DNA from: Cryptomeria japonica
Taxonomy: Eukaryota > Streptophyta > Pinopsida > Cupressales > Cupressaceae
Length of the DNA: 64,000 nucleotides
Reading direction: 5' to 3'
Assembly (NCBI RefSeq): GCF_030272615.1
Contig: NC_081412.1
Location: 37,890,911-37,954,910, forward strand
Shown in pieces: positions 26,492-40,302 of the stretch (positions within the stretch are counted from its first letter, which is position 1; each line of letters opens with the position of its first letter). A program made the position numbers and the translations under genes. The notes below the pieces were generated by a model, which was given only the letters and a program-made list of their open reading frames with translations, did not search any database and had not been told where the DNA came from.

Positions 26492-27690
26492 GGAATGCCA
26501 TATGTACACTAGGATGTTATAAGGGGTCATATGTGGTCCAAAAGGGTCACGCATGCGTGACCCCTTAGGACCACATATGACCCCTTAGGACACTATGTGA
26601 TGGACTAAGGGGTATGTCGTTCACACTAGGATTTTATAAGGGGTCATATACGGTTCTAAGGGGTCACGCATGTGTTATAACACATGTGTGATGCCTTAGG
26701 ACAACATATGACCCCTTAGGACACTATGTGATCCTAAGGGGAACGTCATATGTACACTAGGATGTTATAAGGGGTCATATGTGGTCCTAAGGGGTCACGC
26801 AAGCATGACCCCTTAGGACACTATGTGATGGACTAAGGGGTCATATGCGGTTCTAAGGGGTCACGCATGTGTGTTAGAACAAATGTGTGACCCTTTAGGA
26901 CCACATATATGTGATCCTAAGGGTAATGTCATATGTTCACTAGGATGTTATAAGGGGTCATATGTGGTCCTAAGGGGTCACGCATATGTTAATGCATGTG
27001 TGACCCCTTAGGACCACATATGACCCCTTAGGACACTATGTGATGGACTAAGGGGTCATATGTGGTTCTAAGGGGTCACGCATGTGTGTTAGAACACATG
27101 CGTGACCTTATGTGGTCCTAAGGGGAATGTCGTAAGTTCACTGGGATATTATAAGGGGTCGTATGTGGTCCTAAGGGGTCATGCATGTGTTAACGCATGT
27201 GTGACCCCTTAGGACCACATATGAACCCTTAGGATACTATGTGATGGACTAAGGGGTATGTCGCTCACACTAGGATTTTATAAGGGATCATATGCAGTTC
27301 TAAGGGGTCACGCATGTGTTAGAACACATGTGTGACCCCTAGGACTACATATGACCCCTTAGGACACTATGTGATCCTAAAGGGAAGATCGTATGCACAC
27401 TAGGATGTTATAAGGGGTCATATGTGGTCCTAAGGGGTCACACATGTGTGTGACCCCTTAGGACCACATATGACCTCTTAGGACACTATGTAATGGACTA
27501 AGGGGTATGTCGCACACACTAGGATTTTATAAGGGGTCACATGCGGTCCTAAGGGTCATGCATGTGTTAACACATGCGTGACCCCTTAGGGTCCACTATG
27601 CGATCCTCTATGGTCCTAAGGGAACGTATAGTGTCATCAGGGGCATATGTGGTCTTAAGGGGTCATAAGGGGTCATGTTGTGTGTGTAAT
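26492..27690. repeat. Satellite of tandem long palindromes (AAGGGGTCATATGTGG family)
   Basis: About ten imperfect palindromes, each 60-85 bp. An arm built on ATAAGGGGTCATATGTGG, TCCTAAGGGGTCACGCATG is followed by its inverse complement CATGCGTGACCCCTTAGGA, CCACATATGACCCCTTA. Linkers contain CACTATGTGATGGACTAAGG or GGAATGTCATATGTACAC followed by TAGGATGTT. Two linker types tend to alternate, giving a higher-order period of roughly 230 bp. Some units have lost half an arm (for example near 26767-26822). It is not coding. Confidence 0.92.
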
Positions 27691-28572
27691 AGGATGTGAA
27701 AATGGGTCACATTTTAGAGGATTTATTTTGTTTAATTTGTTTAAATTTATTATCTAAATTTTCTAATGTTTTATTAAATTAAAATTTATTAATTTTTCTA
27801 ACGTTTAATTTATTATATTTAGATTTGTGACATTTTTCTAATTTTCTTTTTTTGCTAATGTTTTTCTAAGTTCTAATTTACTACCTTAGTTTTCTAAGTT
27901 TTTCATAACAATTTTTTAAAATGTTGAAAAAAAAATACATATACAGTTATGTAATTTTAAAAACAAATTGACAAATTTCAATCAAAACAGTAAATTATCA
28001 AACATTTTTCTAAATAATGAAAAACAATAAATTATCAAACATTTTTCTAAAATGCTGAAAAACAATAAATATACAATTATTTAATTAAAAAAATAAATTA
28101 ACAAACAAATTATTTATTAATTTTTGAATAAATTTAATAAAAAAAGACATTATTAAACAAAAAAAAGGGTTATTTTGTGCACTTGAAATAATGTAGGTCA
28201 AAAGCTAAAATGTGAGACACGCTAGCTGCTGCAGATAGAGCATGTTGACGTGATGCTGACGATGGGTTCGATCTAACCCCCACTGGACAGAAAAAGACAA
28301 GTTCGAAAATGACAGTTTAACTGTCGAAGTCGGATTTTATGCAAGTTTGAAAAAACCAATAACAAATTGGGTTCGAGCGAAGGGGGGGTTCGCTCGAACC
28401 CAAAATCTACTTGTGGTTCGAGCGAACCCACGTCCGATGGCGGGTTCGCTCAAACTCTGAGGGGGGCCTTGCTCAAACCACACTACTTCGTTCAAACCCC
28501 CCAAAAAATAATTTCCCAACTTTCACCAATTTCCTTCATTGGCAAAAGTGGGAACCATTAATGTGGGATTAC
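27691..28572. other. AT-rich interval and short inverted TTCGAGCGAA motifs
   Basis: 27.7-28.2 kb is very AT-rich with no gene. At 28367-28500 several copies of GGTTCGAGCGAACC-like palindromes occur in both orientations (TTCGAGCGAA, TTCGCTCGAA, TTCGCTCAAA). They are probably inside the LTR of the gypsy relic that follows. Confidence 0.5.
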
Positions 28573-29730
28573 CCAATTCCATTTGTGATCAAGATAAATC
28601 AGTAATTTGAATTAAGCATAATTTAATTTGTAAGCTTCAATTACATATCAAGTTGGTGTCAGAGTAATTTAACAAGAAAATTTCCAAGTGGTGGATGTTA
28701 ACCAGGTTGAAATTAAAGCAAGGAGAAGGTGCACTTGAAGACTTTAATCCAAAGATCATATCAAGGCAAGATACTCGAAGATCAACCATGGCACAACCAG
28801 AAGAAAGAAAATGTTTTAGTCTTGAACTCACTGAGAATGAAGAATAATTTCATAAAGCGTTCCTAGACATGAAGATGATGGTGGAAGAGTTGTACAAGGA
28901 CATGAAGAGGAAAAAGGAAGGCAAGGAAATAAAGAAGGAGGGAGGTCTACAAAAGATGACAAAGGTAAAGGTGTAGGAGGTGATAGTGACCCTCTTGAAC
29001 CTCCAACTCCATCCTCTTCATCTTCTTCATCTATTTCTTTTTCAAAGAAGAAACAACCTGTGAAACTAGAATCTAATTTGCCTTTGTTAAAGCTTCATGA
29101 TAAATTTAAATTGCCAATATATAATGGAGAAGTGAATGCAGAAAAACATGATAATTGGATAAAACAACTTGAAGTTTATTGCAGGATTCAGAAGTTTATT
29201 GTAGGATTCAGAGGTTTACTGATGATGCTTTGAAGATCCAATTAGCCACTCTTCGCCTAGGAGGCACAACCTTAATTTGGGTGGGAGAGTAGAACTTAGG
29301 AAGATCTTAGTCGAGTGTCTTTATGTGCAAGAGGAGACCATGAGAGAACTTTTGGTGTAGGTTAAAAGCTTGGATGATGTAATAAGGCGATTAGTGCTTG
29401 GTGTCGTCAATAAAGTGGTCCTACTTTGAGAAGCGGAACCAGAGATGTAGCTCATATTGAGCGAACTCCATTATCAAGCTTGTGATCTTTCTTCTTCTCT
29501 TCTATCTTATAATTCTTTCTTATTCTTTCCATTTTTGTTTTAATTACTTTGTTATGTTTTAATTGTGAAATTGAAGTAATAAGTTAATGTCATAAAGTTG
29601 TAGCTGATTAAGTGAACCTAACTTTGTATTTCAACAGTTAAAAGACATAGCCACGCAATTCTATTTGCAATTGAGATAAATCTCTAATTTGAATTAAGCA
29701 CAATTTAATTTGTAAGCTTCAATTATAGAT
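28573..29730 (+). pseudogene. Ty3/gypsy gag relic between LTR ends
   Basis: A ~75-bp direct repeat ending AATTTAATTTGTAAGCTTCA and ATTA is found at 28573-28648 and 29655-29730, taken as the ends of two LTRs. A primer-site-like TTGGTGTCAGAG follows the first. The interior reads as a gag fragment: an acidic/Lys-rich lead, then KLPIYNGEVNAEKHDNWIKQ, LEVYCRIQ and LKIQLATLRLGGTTLIW. Breaks include stops and a 20-bp tandem duplication at 29171-29210 (GAAGTTTATTGCAGGATTCA). No pol is present, so the element is internally deleted. Confidence 0.65.
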
Positions 29731-30390
29731 AATGCCTGTAAGAAACTAATGCCTATAGGAAACTAAAGATATTTCAAATTGATCCTCTAATTGTAAGAAA
29801 CTTCCAACCAGAAATCCCAATGCAAGATTTAGGTTTCAGAAAGGGATGGATGGGAAGTCTATAAAGAGAGGAGCCATTGCTAAGTAGCAGAAAGGCCAAA
29901 CAAAAAACTCTCCAGATATTCAAATCAAACTAGTACTCTGAACAACACTTGAGATGAAATTATCAAAAAGGACTATGAAATACTTTGCAATAGTCGAATT
30001 TAGTGAATTTGAAAAAATGAGCACCATTGAAATATTTGGATCTCAAAATAGGAATAGTAATAACATTTTTGGTAGCACTAAATGAAAGACGTCTTCATTT
30101 CCAACCATCCAACTATTTTCTATTTTTATTCTAAATTGAATTTCATACCGATTTGGCATTCCTTCCATTAAAAAAGAGCGAAACCAAGTAAGAATCAGGA
30201 ACATATTGCTGAAAGTAAAACATCTTGTTCCATTTTTAGTCTTTCTTATCCAACGTTTTCTCTACGGTGAAGTACTAAAGCTATAATAATAAATACAAAA
30301 CAATTTTTAGATTAATTAAACAAGTTTTAGAAAAGAAAACTTAACCAAATATAGAGAAAATGTGTGGATGAAAAGCGAATGAAGATGTCT
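29731..30390. other. Interval without a recognised gene
   Basis: No coding homology seen. A TATAAAG word at about 29860 may be an old LTR promoter. The segment separates the gypsy relic from the TIR fragment. Confidence 0.35.
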
Positions 30391-30393
30391 TAC

Positions 30394-30565
30394 TCATTTT
30401 GTTCCTTGATTTCGTAGCCCTTGATATCTGCCCTCCTCCTCCTTCTCTTCGTGCTTTCTAAATGCATCTGCAACTTCATTTTTTATGTAGCGGAAGTTTG
30501 AAGGCTGGACTCCATAAAACACAGGAATAATTCGAGCCCTGGTTTGAAACATCAAAGATAGCTCA
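30394..30565 (-). pseudogene. TIR-domain fragment of an NBS-LRR gene
   Basis: The minus strand encodes [20 protein letters not shown] then [19 protein letters not shown]. This is the IPVFYxVxPSxxR motif and following helix of a plant TIR domain. The upstream part of the domain is replaced by the microsatellite that starts at about 30,565. The frame ends at TGA (30394-30396). Same strand as, and upstream of, the NB-ARC/LRR pseudogene at 18.1-20.3 kb, which lacks its TIR. They may be parts of one expanded gene or of two genes. Confidence 0.7.
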
Positions 30566-30685
30566 GATATATATATAGATATATGTATATATATATATAT
30601 ATACACATACATATATATATGTGTGTATGTATATATACATATATACATATATATATATATGTATATATATATATATGTATGTGTA

Positions 30686-30717
<32 letters not shown>

Positions 30718-30774
30718 ATATATATATATATGTATATGTATATGTATATATATATGTATGTATGTATGTGAATA

Positions 30775-30809
<35 letters not shown>

Positions 30810-31222
30810 ATATATATATGTATGTGTATACATACATACATACATATGTATATATATATGTATATACATATATATATACATATACATATATATATACATA
30901 TACATATATATATACATATATATATGTATACACACACACACATATATATATACACACATATATATATATGTATATATATGTATATATATGTATATATACA
31001 TATATGTGTATATAGATATATATACATATATATACATATATGTATATATAGATATATACACATATATGTATATATACATATATACACACATATATATATA
31101 TGTATATATATATGTGTGTATATACATATACATATATATACATATGTATATACATATATGTATATCTATATGTCTATATATATATGTATATCTATATGTC
31201 TATATATATATGTATATATATA
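30565..31222. repeat. Complex TA/TATG/TACA microsatellite
   Basis: About 660 bp built only from ATAT, ATGT, ACAT and CACA words, in alternating TATATG and CATATA blocks. Long open frames of Tyr/Ile/His/Thr exist on both strands purely because of the dinucleotide pattern. Confidence 0.95.
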
Positions 31223-31774
31223 TATAAAATACACCAACAATTATCCTTGTTAAGACACCTATTGCACCTTAGAAATTGATGGAAACGACGCATCAAGAAG
31301 AATACCACACACACACACACACGATTAATTAAATGGAATAGTGTCGAACTATAATTCCCCATCTAAAATATAAAGGCAGGCAGGCCTTGAGGGACATATG
31401 TCCCTCCCCCTTGATGACATCCTTAAAATAAAGGTCAAGACCCCCCCCTAGGGGAGTCCTCTCCCTAAGGCGTTGGGTTATCCATACTAGTGTGTGTGTG
31501 TGTGCGCACATGCACGCATATGTGTGTGTCTATATATATATATGGTAGTAACGTAGTGCAACATGCAAGATATTAAATATAATAATATAATATCATTAAT
31601 CTTTAATGAAACATATTAAATATTATATTTATTATTATTATAAAAAATATTTAATAATATTATATTATTATGTATATTTTATTAAAGTTTAAAAATATTA
31701 TATTATAATAATATATTACTAATTAATTTGAAATAATATTATTTTTACCATTATAATATTATAATTTTATAAAA
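31223..31774. other. AT-rich interval with short (AC)n and (GT)n runs
   Basis: Contains AC repeats (31307-31322) and GT repeats (about 31491-31502). The 31.56-31.76 kb stretch is almost pure A/T with ATAATATTAT palindromes. No gene. Confidence 0.55.
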
Positions 31775-32265
31775 TTAGGGTTAGGAATTTGATTACGATT
31801 AGGGTTAGTGTAAGGGTAGAGGTTATGATAAGGAAAATTTTAGAAATAGAGTTAAGGTTTTTGAATCATTCATAATTAAGGTTAGAGTTAAGATTAGGTT
31901 TGGATATAAAAACAAGATTCAATTTATCATTAGAGTTAAATTAATGTTTTCAATTAGAGTAAGCGTTATGCTTAGAAATGGAATTGTGATTAGGGTTTCT
32001 ATTAGGGTTATAGTTCCATATAGAAGTATGGTTAAGATATTAGATAAATTAGAGTTAAGATTAAGGTTAGGGTTAGGATTAGGGTTATATTTAGGGTTAG
32101 AGTTAGGGTTATGCTAAGTGTTTGGATTACCATTAGAAGTATAATTAAGTTTAGAATTTAGAGATAGAATTATGATTATGGTATTAATGAATCGTGTTTA
32201 GGGTGAGTTTTACAATTAGGTTTACATTTAGGGATAGGGTTAACATTAGTACTTGAGTTAGATTT
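31775..32265 (+). repeat. Degenerate TTAGGG-like repeat
   Basis: Scattered GGTTAGGGTTAGG, ATTAGGGTT and GAGTTAGGGTT words, densest at 32060-32115. The unit is nearer TTAGGG than the usual plant telomere unit TTTAGGG, and it is heavily interrupted. Best read as a degenerate interspersed repeat. Confidence 0.55.
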
Positions 32266-33169
32266 ATGGTTGGCAGTAGAATAAAAATTAAATGGAGGCA
32301 ACATTTTTTGTGGGAGGGAAATTGATACAACAATGCTTCCTTATGCAGCCAATTCTAAAAACTCAAATACCTAAGACAATAATAAAGACTCTTTGTTTTC
32401 AAGTTGAGAGATGTTGTATCAATAAATACAAAGTAAAACACAATGTGAAAGTTCCAAACAAAGAATGAAATATTTTTGAATTCATTCAAATATAAATAGA
32501 TATAATTTATTAGTAATCAGTCAACTCTTTGTATCATTGTATAGCTCTATTCTCTACCCTGTTAATTGGCACTGTTCTCCATATTTTATTCTTCTCTAAT
32601 TATGCCCATGCACCCTACCTTCTATTGTTTCCTTCCAAGGCATGCCTCTATTCTTCTTTTCTACAGATTTTCCTTTACACACTTCACACTCTCTATCTAC
32701 CTTTTTTCCTACATAGAATTAGTTTGCTTCTATAGTTTTTGAGTTCTCCCTTCGCACATGACAAATGCCCTTCTCACTTATGATAAAGAAAAGGTAAGGG
32801 TTTATTTGTGACAAAGAACATGCATAACTACATCAAAGATAAGGTTTTAAGTTGTGCCAATGAACATGCATCATTAAATATCTGTAGATATCAATTTGTG
32901 ACAAAGACCATGTATGACATTGTAGATTGCAGAAAAACATCATCATTGTAGAACCGTTATCATGAAATCACCATAAAAATAATGCATCTAGAAGGCATGA
33001 AATAAAGCATGCATCTATCCATAATAAACATGTGTAATAGCCTGCCAACTCGATATCATTTAGCTCATAAAAAATAATATTGTCCAAGTGTACAATGATA
33101 TCATGAATCAAAAGATTTATCTCAAGTCAAAACTTAGTCTAATGGTCATATCAAAACCGATTGTAAATG
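32266..33169. other. Interval without a recognised gene
   Basis: No readable domain on either strand. Small repeated words (TTTGTGACAAAGA at about 32804 and 32893) only. Confidence 0.4.
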
Positions 33170-34330
33170 TCCCCGAATCTAGGAAGAATCGCCTTCAAAA
33201 GTTGTCAGCCTAGGCTGATGGCTACCTGATGGACCTGCTTCCATTGACCCTCTTGGTGGTCCTCATGGAGGAGGTGACCCCATCATACCTGCACTCTTTG
33301 TTCAACCCCGTCTAGATTCGGCATGGGAATTCTCTACATAACTACCTGCCTCTAGAAGGACAACTTGCCCACATAATCTGTACTAGTAATGTATCTCCTT
33401 GTCAGCGCAAAGCATGGCCATCATACTATCACAGTGAGGATCCTAGGCTGCAAGCTACTATATATGCTCTATGAGACTCTTTTCCCTACCATATCTCTAT
33501 ATGGTTGTATCCCTCTCCATTGTGAGTCCTCTCACTTGTTCCTAATACTGTTCCACCGACGCCTGCAACTATCCAGCCTGAGGTCGTACAGAGGCCACCT
33601 CACCATAATCCTATCTCAAGGCCTGTATAGGTCTGTATAGGAGATACAACTTGAATGGGTACGGCCTTTCACCTTGTGGATCATCCTATCTCTCAACTGG
33701 TGGTAACTCTAGTCCCTTTAGTTGGTTTTGTACCTGTTGAGTATCCCTAACGGGTCTCTTGTGCCTCACTAGTCTTTGTCCTCCTCCATCTCCACCATCA
33801 ACTCCACCCCCACCATCCCCACCTCTATCTCCTCTACCACCTCTCCTTCCTCTACCTCTATCATCTCCTCCATCACCATCTCAACCGCCTCATTATCTCC
33901 TCCTCCTAGGTGCACCCTCCTCCTCCTCATCCTCTAGTCTAGGGGGTATCTAGCTCAGACCAGTCAATCTAGGGAATGGATACTCTGTAAAATATTGTGC
34001 ATACTTTGTTGTCATCCATGTGTGTGCAATGTGTGTCTACATATCCCATGCTTGATATGGAATGAATATAAAATCTACGCGAGCCACATCAATAGATACA
34101 ATAGGACCCCACTGAGAAAACTCCTTGTACATCTAAGCATACTCAACAATACCTTGGGGCATACCTTGAATCCTACCAAACTATCAGAGTACATGGGTAA
34201 TAATCTATTACTCAATGATATGCTACATCTAACCAATAAGCCACTGAGTCTAAAGCACATATGGAAACTCTGCACCATCATCCTCCTATGACTCACAATT
34301 TAACTAAGATCGCTAAATAAATGTATTTAC
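33170..34330 (-). pseudogene. Second plant mobile domain (PMD) relic
   Basis: Minus-strand frames give FGRIQGMPQGIVEYA, then MYKEFSQWGPIVSIDVARVD, TKYAQYFTEYPFPRLTG, a Gly/Arg/Asp-rich tract and GLTMERDTTI-stop-RYG. The order matches the relic at 3.67-5.08 kb (FGLTQRMPQGF, TQYA-stop-YKVDHPFP, Gly/Arg-rich tract, RDTTIERYG). Breaks are mostly stop codons. The N-terminal half of the domain is not recognisable here. No protein can be made. Confidence 0.55.
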
Positions 34331-35009
34331 ATTGTCTAATACATTACTCTAGTACTCGAGCTTTCCCAGCTTGATAAACATAAACATAAGGTTGTCTTGT
34401 TCCTTTGAATCACATACAAACAGTTTGTGTCACAACTATATGTTGTCATGCCCAAATGTGTAACAAGGTGACCCTTGCTGATAAAATCGTCACTCCATCA
34501 TACATAAACTAATGTAGGCCATGATACAAATGCACTATTAAATACACACGCCAGGCAAAGAATGTTGCAAGATTTTGAGGGAAAAAACAATGCCAAGATC
34601 TTAGGAGATAGAACACAATGGGACGATAAAGGATAATCACCTATTTCAAGGTATAATCTTTGTTTTTGTTGATTCCTTGATAGTTTCATTGGTGATACTT
34701 AGTTTAGTAGAATTTTTGGATTATTTTTTTGTTGATCATTATGTTCTACAGTGTTTCCATTTTTCAAGCTCACAATAATATTATTATACTTGAATGAAAT
34801 ATATTTAATATAGTATTATATTAATATTATTATAATATAATATTTAGTAATGGGTAAGTGCGTCAAGATTGTGAACAAAAAGGGCGGTACAAGTATCCAC
34901 TTTTTTACTCAAATCAATTAAATTTGAACTTGGATGAGCAATTTGAGACTTGTGCACTCAAAATTTGAAGAGAACACAAGAACAAGAATTGTAGCACTCT
35001 AAATCTAGT
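34331..35009. other. Interval without a recognised gene
   Basis: AT-rich, with ATAATATTATTATA-type palindromes at about 34770-34850. No coding homology. Confidence 0.4.
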
Positions 35010-35450
35010 TATTAAATTACTAAAGTTTTTAAAAAATGGACATGATTAAGGGGGTCAACTATTTCATGCACACAAAAGTGTTTCCATTTTTTCAGCAAAA
35101 CATAACTTAGTGTCTTATGTGCGTGTCAAAAACATTACTGTTGCATTTAGTATTTTGAAAAAACCTTTGGTAGAAAGATAGTAAAGAGTGAGTACTAGAA
35201 ATTGTGTATTTTTTTTTAATTTTTTGTTATGTATTTTTTTTATGATATTTCAAAGTGGACGCATCTTGAAAATTAGATACTTGTTTGTGCAAATCACATA
35301 ACTGGCGCCAAAATAAATTTTTTTTTTTTTGAAGTGTAAAGAATGCAGTGTATAACAATAATATATAATTTATTTCAAATTTAGACAAGTATTTCAAAAG
35401 CTATTAAAAATGGTACACATGTCTCCAAGAACTATGGAGGCATTGGTAAA
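35010..35450 (+). repeat. Dispersed repeat, inverted relative to 55870-56310
   Basis: The right end (GTCTCCAAGAACTATGGAGG) and left end (GATTAAGGGGGTCAA) both match the inverse complement of the 55.87-56.31 kb segment in the same order, with diverged AT-rich sequence between. This is an old transposon-derived family of about 440 bp; no coding sense. Confidence 0.65.
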
Positions 35451-36770
35451 AGAAATAAAAAACTAATATGTTAATGTTGTTCAAATCTTAAAAAAATATA
35501 TGGTTAGAAAGCTCAAAAGACATGTGAAATTATGATGATAATTTTACAAATACCCACATAAAGATATTAAACTTCGACAATCCACACGATAATTCTTGAA
35601 CTATTGCTTCTGGATTAGAACATGTTCATTTATTTGCATCAACATTTCAAATCACTCTATGATCCATCCTTAGGATAAAATAAGACAGTTGTGGATTTGT
35701 GAGTTATAATATGAGGGAGGAAAGACAAAATGAATGAAAAATAATAAAAACAATCAAAGCAACCTATGAATTAATAAATAAGGGAAAAAAAAAAAGCTAC
35801 ACAAAAAATGGAAGAAACATAAAGGAGAAAAAAAAAGTAACAAAAAAAATAAACTAAAGCAAACCAAAAGAAACCAAAGAAAGAGTAGAAACAAGATAAA
35901 AACAAATAAAATCACTTATAAAATTAAAAACAAATTCAATGAAAAACTAAAAAAATAAAGAAAAGAGAGACAAGAAGGCAATATAATAATGAAATCATGA
36001 GACACGAAGATAAACAAAAAACCAAAATAAGAGAGACCAAAGAATAATAAAACAAAAACCCAAAACTAAACAAAAAAAATAGAAACAAAAAATAAAAGAA
36101 ACAATGAAAACACTAAAGAGGAAAAACCTAAAAAATAATAAAAAAGAAAAAGAAAAGAAAGAAAAACACAAAGATAAGAAAGAAAGAAGCAAAGAAAAAA
36201 TGGGTCAAAAAAACAAACAAAACAATAAATGAAATAAAAATTTAAAACAATTAAAATGAAAGCTAAAACCCTAAAAATAAAAGGAAAAATGAAAGCACTA
36301 GAAAAAAAAAATAGACAAGAATTGAAAAAAGAAAGGAGACAGAAAGAAAATGAAAAGCCTAAGAAGATGATGGAAGAAAAGAAGACTCGGAGAAGATGAG
36401 AAAACAAGACAAATGGGAAGGAGAGACCTAAACGCCTAAGCGAGAAGGCCCGCTCCAAGGAGAGGGGAGTAACCAAACAAAAGAAGCTAGAAAGACCTAG
36501 GAGAGGAGACACAAAAAGACTACCAAGCTAGGAGAAGGGAGGGAAGGGGGGAGGGGGAGAGGGAGAAAATACCAAGGAAACAAGTAAGGGAGGGGACAAG
36601 TTGACAAGACCATGTAGGAAAGGGCTGAAGGATGTGGAAGTTGATTTCTGAGAAAGGATAACAAGGGTTGCCTTGAAGTACTCAAACTCCACCCTTCATC
36701 ACAGTTGAGGTTGAATGAGTGATTGTTTATCTCAATGGACTCCTTGAGTTTTTGTTTGAAAAAGTAAACT
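35451..36770. repeat. A-rich, purine-biased tract
   Basis: From about 35,700 the plus strand is mostly A and G (AAAGAAAAA, GAAACAAAGA). The corresponding minus-strand frames are long Phe/Leu/Ser stretches that reflect base composition. A small inverted repeat lies at 36740-36779 (CTCCTTGAGTTT / AAACTCAAGGAG). Confidence 0.6.
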
Positions 36771-36779
36771 CAAGGAGGA

Positions 36780-37545
36780 TATTTCACTCTTTGTCTCCCT
36801 CGATCTCTAGACCTATCTCTCTTTCTATCACTCTCCCTCTCCCCCATCTCACAATCTCACTCTCTCCTCTCTCCCCAAGTGCTAAACCTATCTCTCTCAC
36901 CCTTCTCTATATCTCCCCTCTCTTCTCTACCTGCCTCACATACATTTTCTCCTCTCTATCTCACATCTTTGTCCCCCTCCCCACCTCTCTCTCCTTCCCT
37001 CTCTCTACTTATCTATATCTCCTCTCTCTCCTTACATACATCCCCTTCCTCCCTACCTACCCTCTCATGCTCATCTACTTATCTCATTCTCACCCTCACC
37101 CCACCCCCCCACTCTCTCTCTCATTCGCTCGCTCTTTATTTATAGCTATCCTTCCCTCCTCTCTCTCCCCTTTTATCTCTACTTATATCTATCCCCCTTC
37201 TCCATCTCTCTATACATAGCTCTCCCTTCTTACCTCTATTTCTCTAAATAAATCTCTCTCCATCCCTCTCTCTACCTCTCTACTTATCCATCTATTTCTA
37301 CTCTTTATCTCCCCTCTCCCTTTATCTATTTATTTCCTATCCCACTATCCATCTATCTTCCCTCTTACTCTCTTTATCTCCCCTCTCCCTCTCTCTATCT
37401 ACCTCTATTTCCATCCCTCTCTACTTTTATCTTTGCTAACACTCTACCTCCTTCCCTCCATACTAATATTTCTCACCTCACACACTCTCTCTTTCCCCCT
37501 CCTAACTCCCTCCCTCTCTCTATCTCTCTCTCTCTCTCTCTAACT
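36780..37545. repeat. CT-rich polypyrimidine tract
   Basis: About 770 bp almost entirely of C and T on the plus strand, built on CTCTCTATCT, CCCTCTCTC and ATCTAC words. Frames of Ser/Leu/Pro/Thr are by-products. Confidence 0.9.
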
Positions 37546-37549
37546 ACTT

Positions 37550-38990
<1,441 letters not shown>

Positions 38991-39056
38991 AAAAAATTAT
39001 AAGATCTACTAAGATCTAGAATATGCATTATGAAAACATTCTCAAACATCCTGCCA

Positions 39057-39207
39057 ATACATACATAAAATATAACTTATTTATATATATATATATATAC
39101 ATACACATGTACACATACACATACACATACACATACATACATAAAATATAACTTATTTATATATATATATATACATACACATGTACACATACACATACAC
39201 ATACACA

Positions 39208-39239
<32 letters not shown>

Positions 39240-39244
39240 CATAC

Positions 39245-39304
<60 letters not shown>

Positions 39305-39458
39305 GTGTGTATTATATATACATACATACATATATATACATACATATATACATATACACATATATATGCATATATACATATATATGTATATGTGTGTATG
39401 TATATATATGTGTGTATATATACATACACATATATATGTATAAATATGTATGTGTGTG

Positions 39459-39547
<89 letters not shown>

Positions 39548-39590
39548 ATATATGTATGTATATATATGTACACACACACACACATATTTC
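39057..39590. repeat. Compound ACAT/CA/GT microsatellite with an ~80-bp duplication
   Basis: The block containing ACATAAAATATAACTTATTT and a following ACACATAC run occurs twice in tandem (39057-39215). It is followed by ACAT tetranucleotides, mixed TATG words and a pure (GT) run of about 60 bp (39470-39530). No gene. Confidence 0.92.
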
Positions 39591-39719
39591 TGGTGAACCT
39601 GATATTTCTTACAGTTTCTTATCATCTAATTTTAAATATGATATTTTAAAATTTCATTGCATATTTTGGGTTAACATTTCTTTGGTTACATATTTAGCAT
39701 GGCATATGATTTTCTTGTT

Positions 39720-39965
39720 TGATTATAAGTGCATATGGAGTTCTTATCTTATTTTTATAGTTCAATTTCATGCTGCATTCAAGATGTTCACGTTGTTCCC
39801 TTTCATGCATATGATGATAACTTATCTCTTCCTTTCATTCATGGCTATGATTTACCCTCTCTCGAAATTGGTCCCACTAATGAGGGAAAATTGATGCAAG
39901 AAGAGAATATGGGCATGTGCACAAAGATGGTGGTAAGAAAAGTGGACACCACCCAAAAAAAACTT
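39720..39965 (+). pseudogene. Short dispersed coding-like fragment
   Basis: One frame reads [20 protein letters not shown] and later MGMCTKMVVRKVDTT. The second part recurs on the minus strand near 56,450-56,500 (ATGGTGGTTAAAAAG with GTGGACAC). The family is not identified. Possibly part of a gypsy spacer region. Confidence 0.35.
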
Positions 39966-39984
39966 GGAAAAACAAGCAACGTGC

Positions 39985-40195
39985 ACGCGGTTATAAAATT
40001 TGAAATTCTCGCGTACGCGCTTAGGTTTGTTCTTCTCGAGCCTATAAAAGATAGTGCCTATGCGCTGCTTTTAGGAAAATGATCGCGTACACGCTACTCC
40101 TACGAAATTGAGCATGTATGCGCTACTCATAGGAAAATGAGCACGTATGTGCTAATAATCCAAATAAAACCATGTACGCACTGCCTGGTAAAAAA
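39985..40195 (+). repeat. Repeated GCGTACACGC-type motifs
   Basis: About six imperfect 35-40-bp units contain CGCGTACGCGC, GCGTACACGCTACTC, ATGTATGCGCTACTCATAGG and variants. Similar motifs recur at 55540-55630. CpG is unusually frequent for this AT-rich region. Confidence 0.6.
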
Positions 40196-40302
40196 AGTTT
40201 TAAAAAAAAAAACAGACCCATGAATAGCGCATTTTTAACTTCATTTTTTCCTCATTTCCTCTCCTAAACCGCAAACGGGGTGCTAGATTTGTCCTCCAAG
40301 TT

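Noticed and set aside
30394-31253. Long Tyr/Ile/His-rich open frames on both strands
   Set aside because: They are translations of a TA/TATG/TACA microsatellite. Only the last ~57 codons of one minus-strand frame (TIR fragment) are real.
39077-39894. Long Tyr/Thr/His/Val/Cys-rich frames
   Set aside because: Microsatellite translations. The repeat has no stops because of its period.
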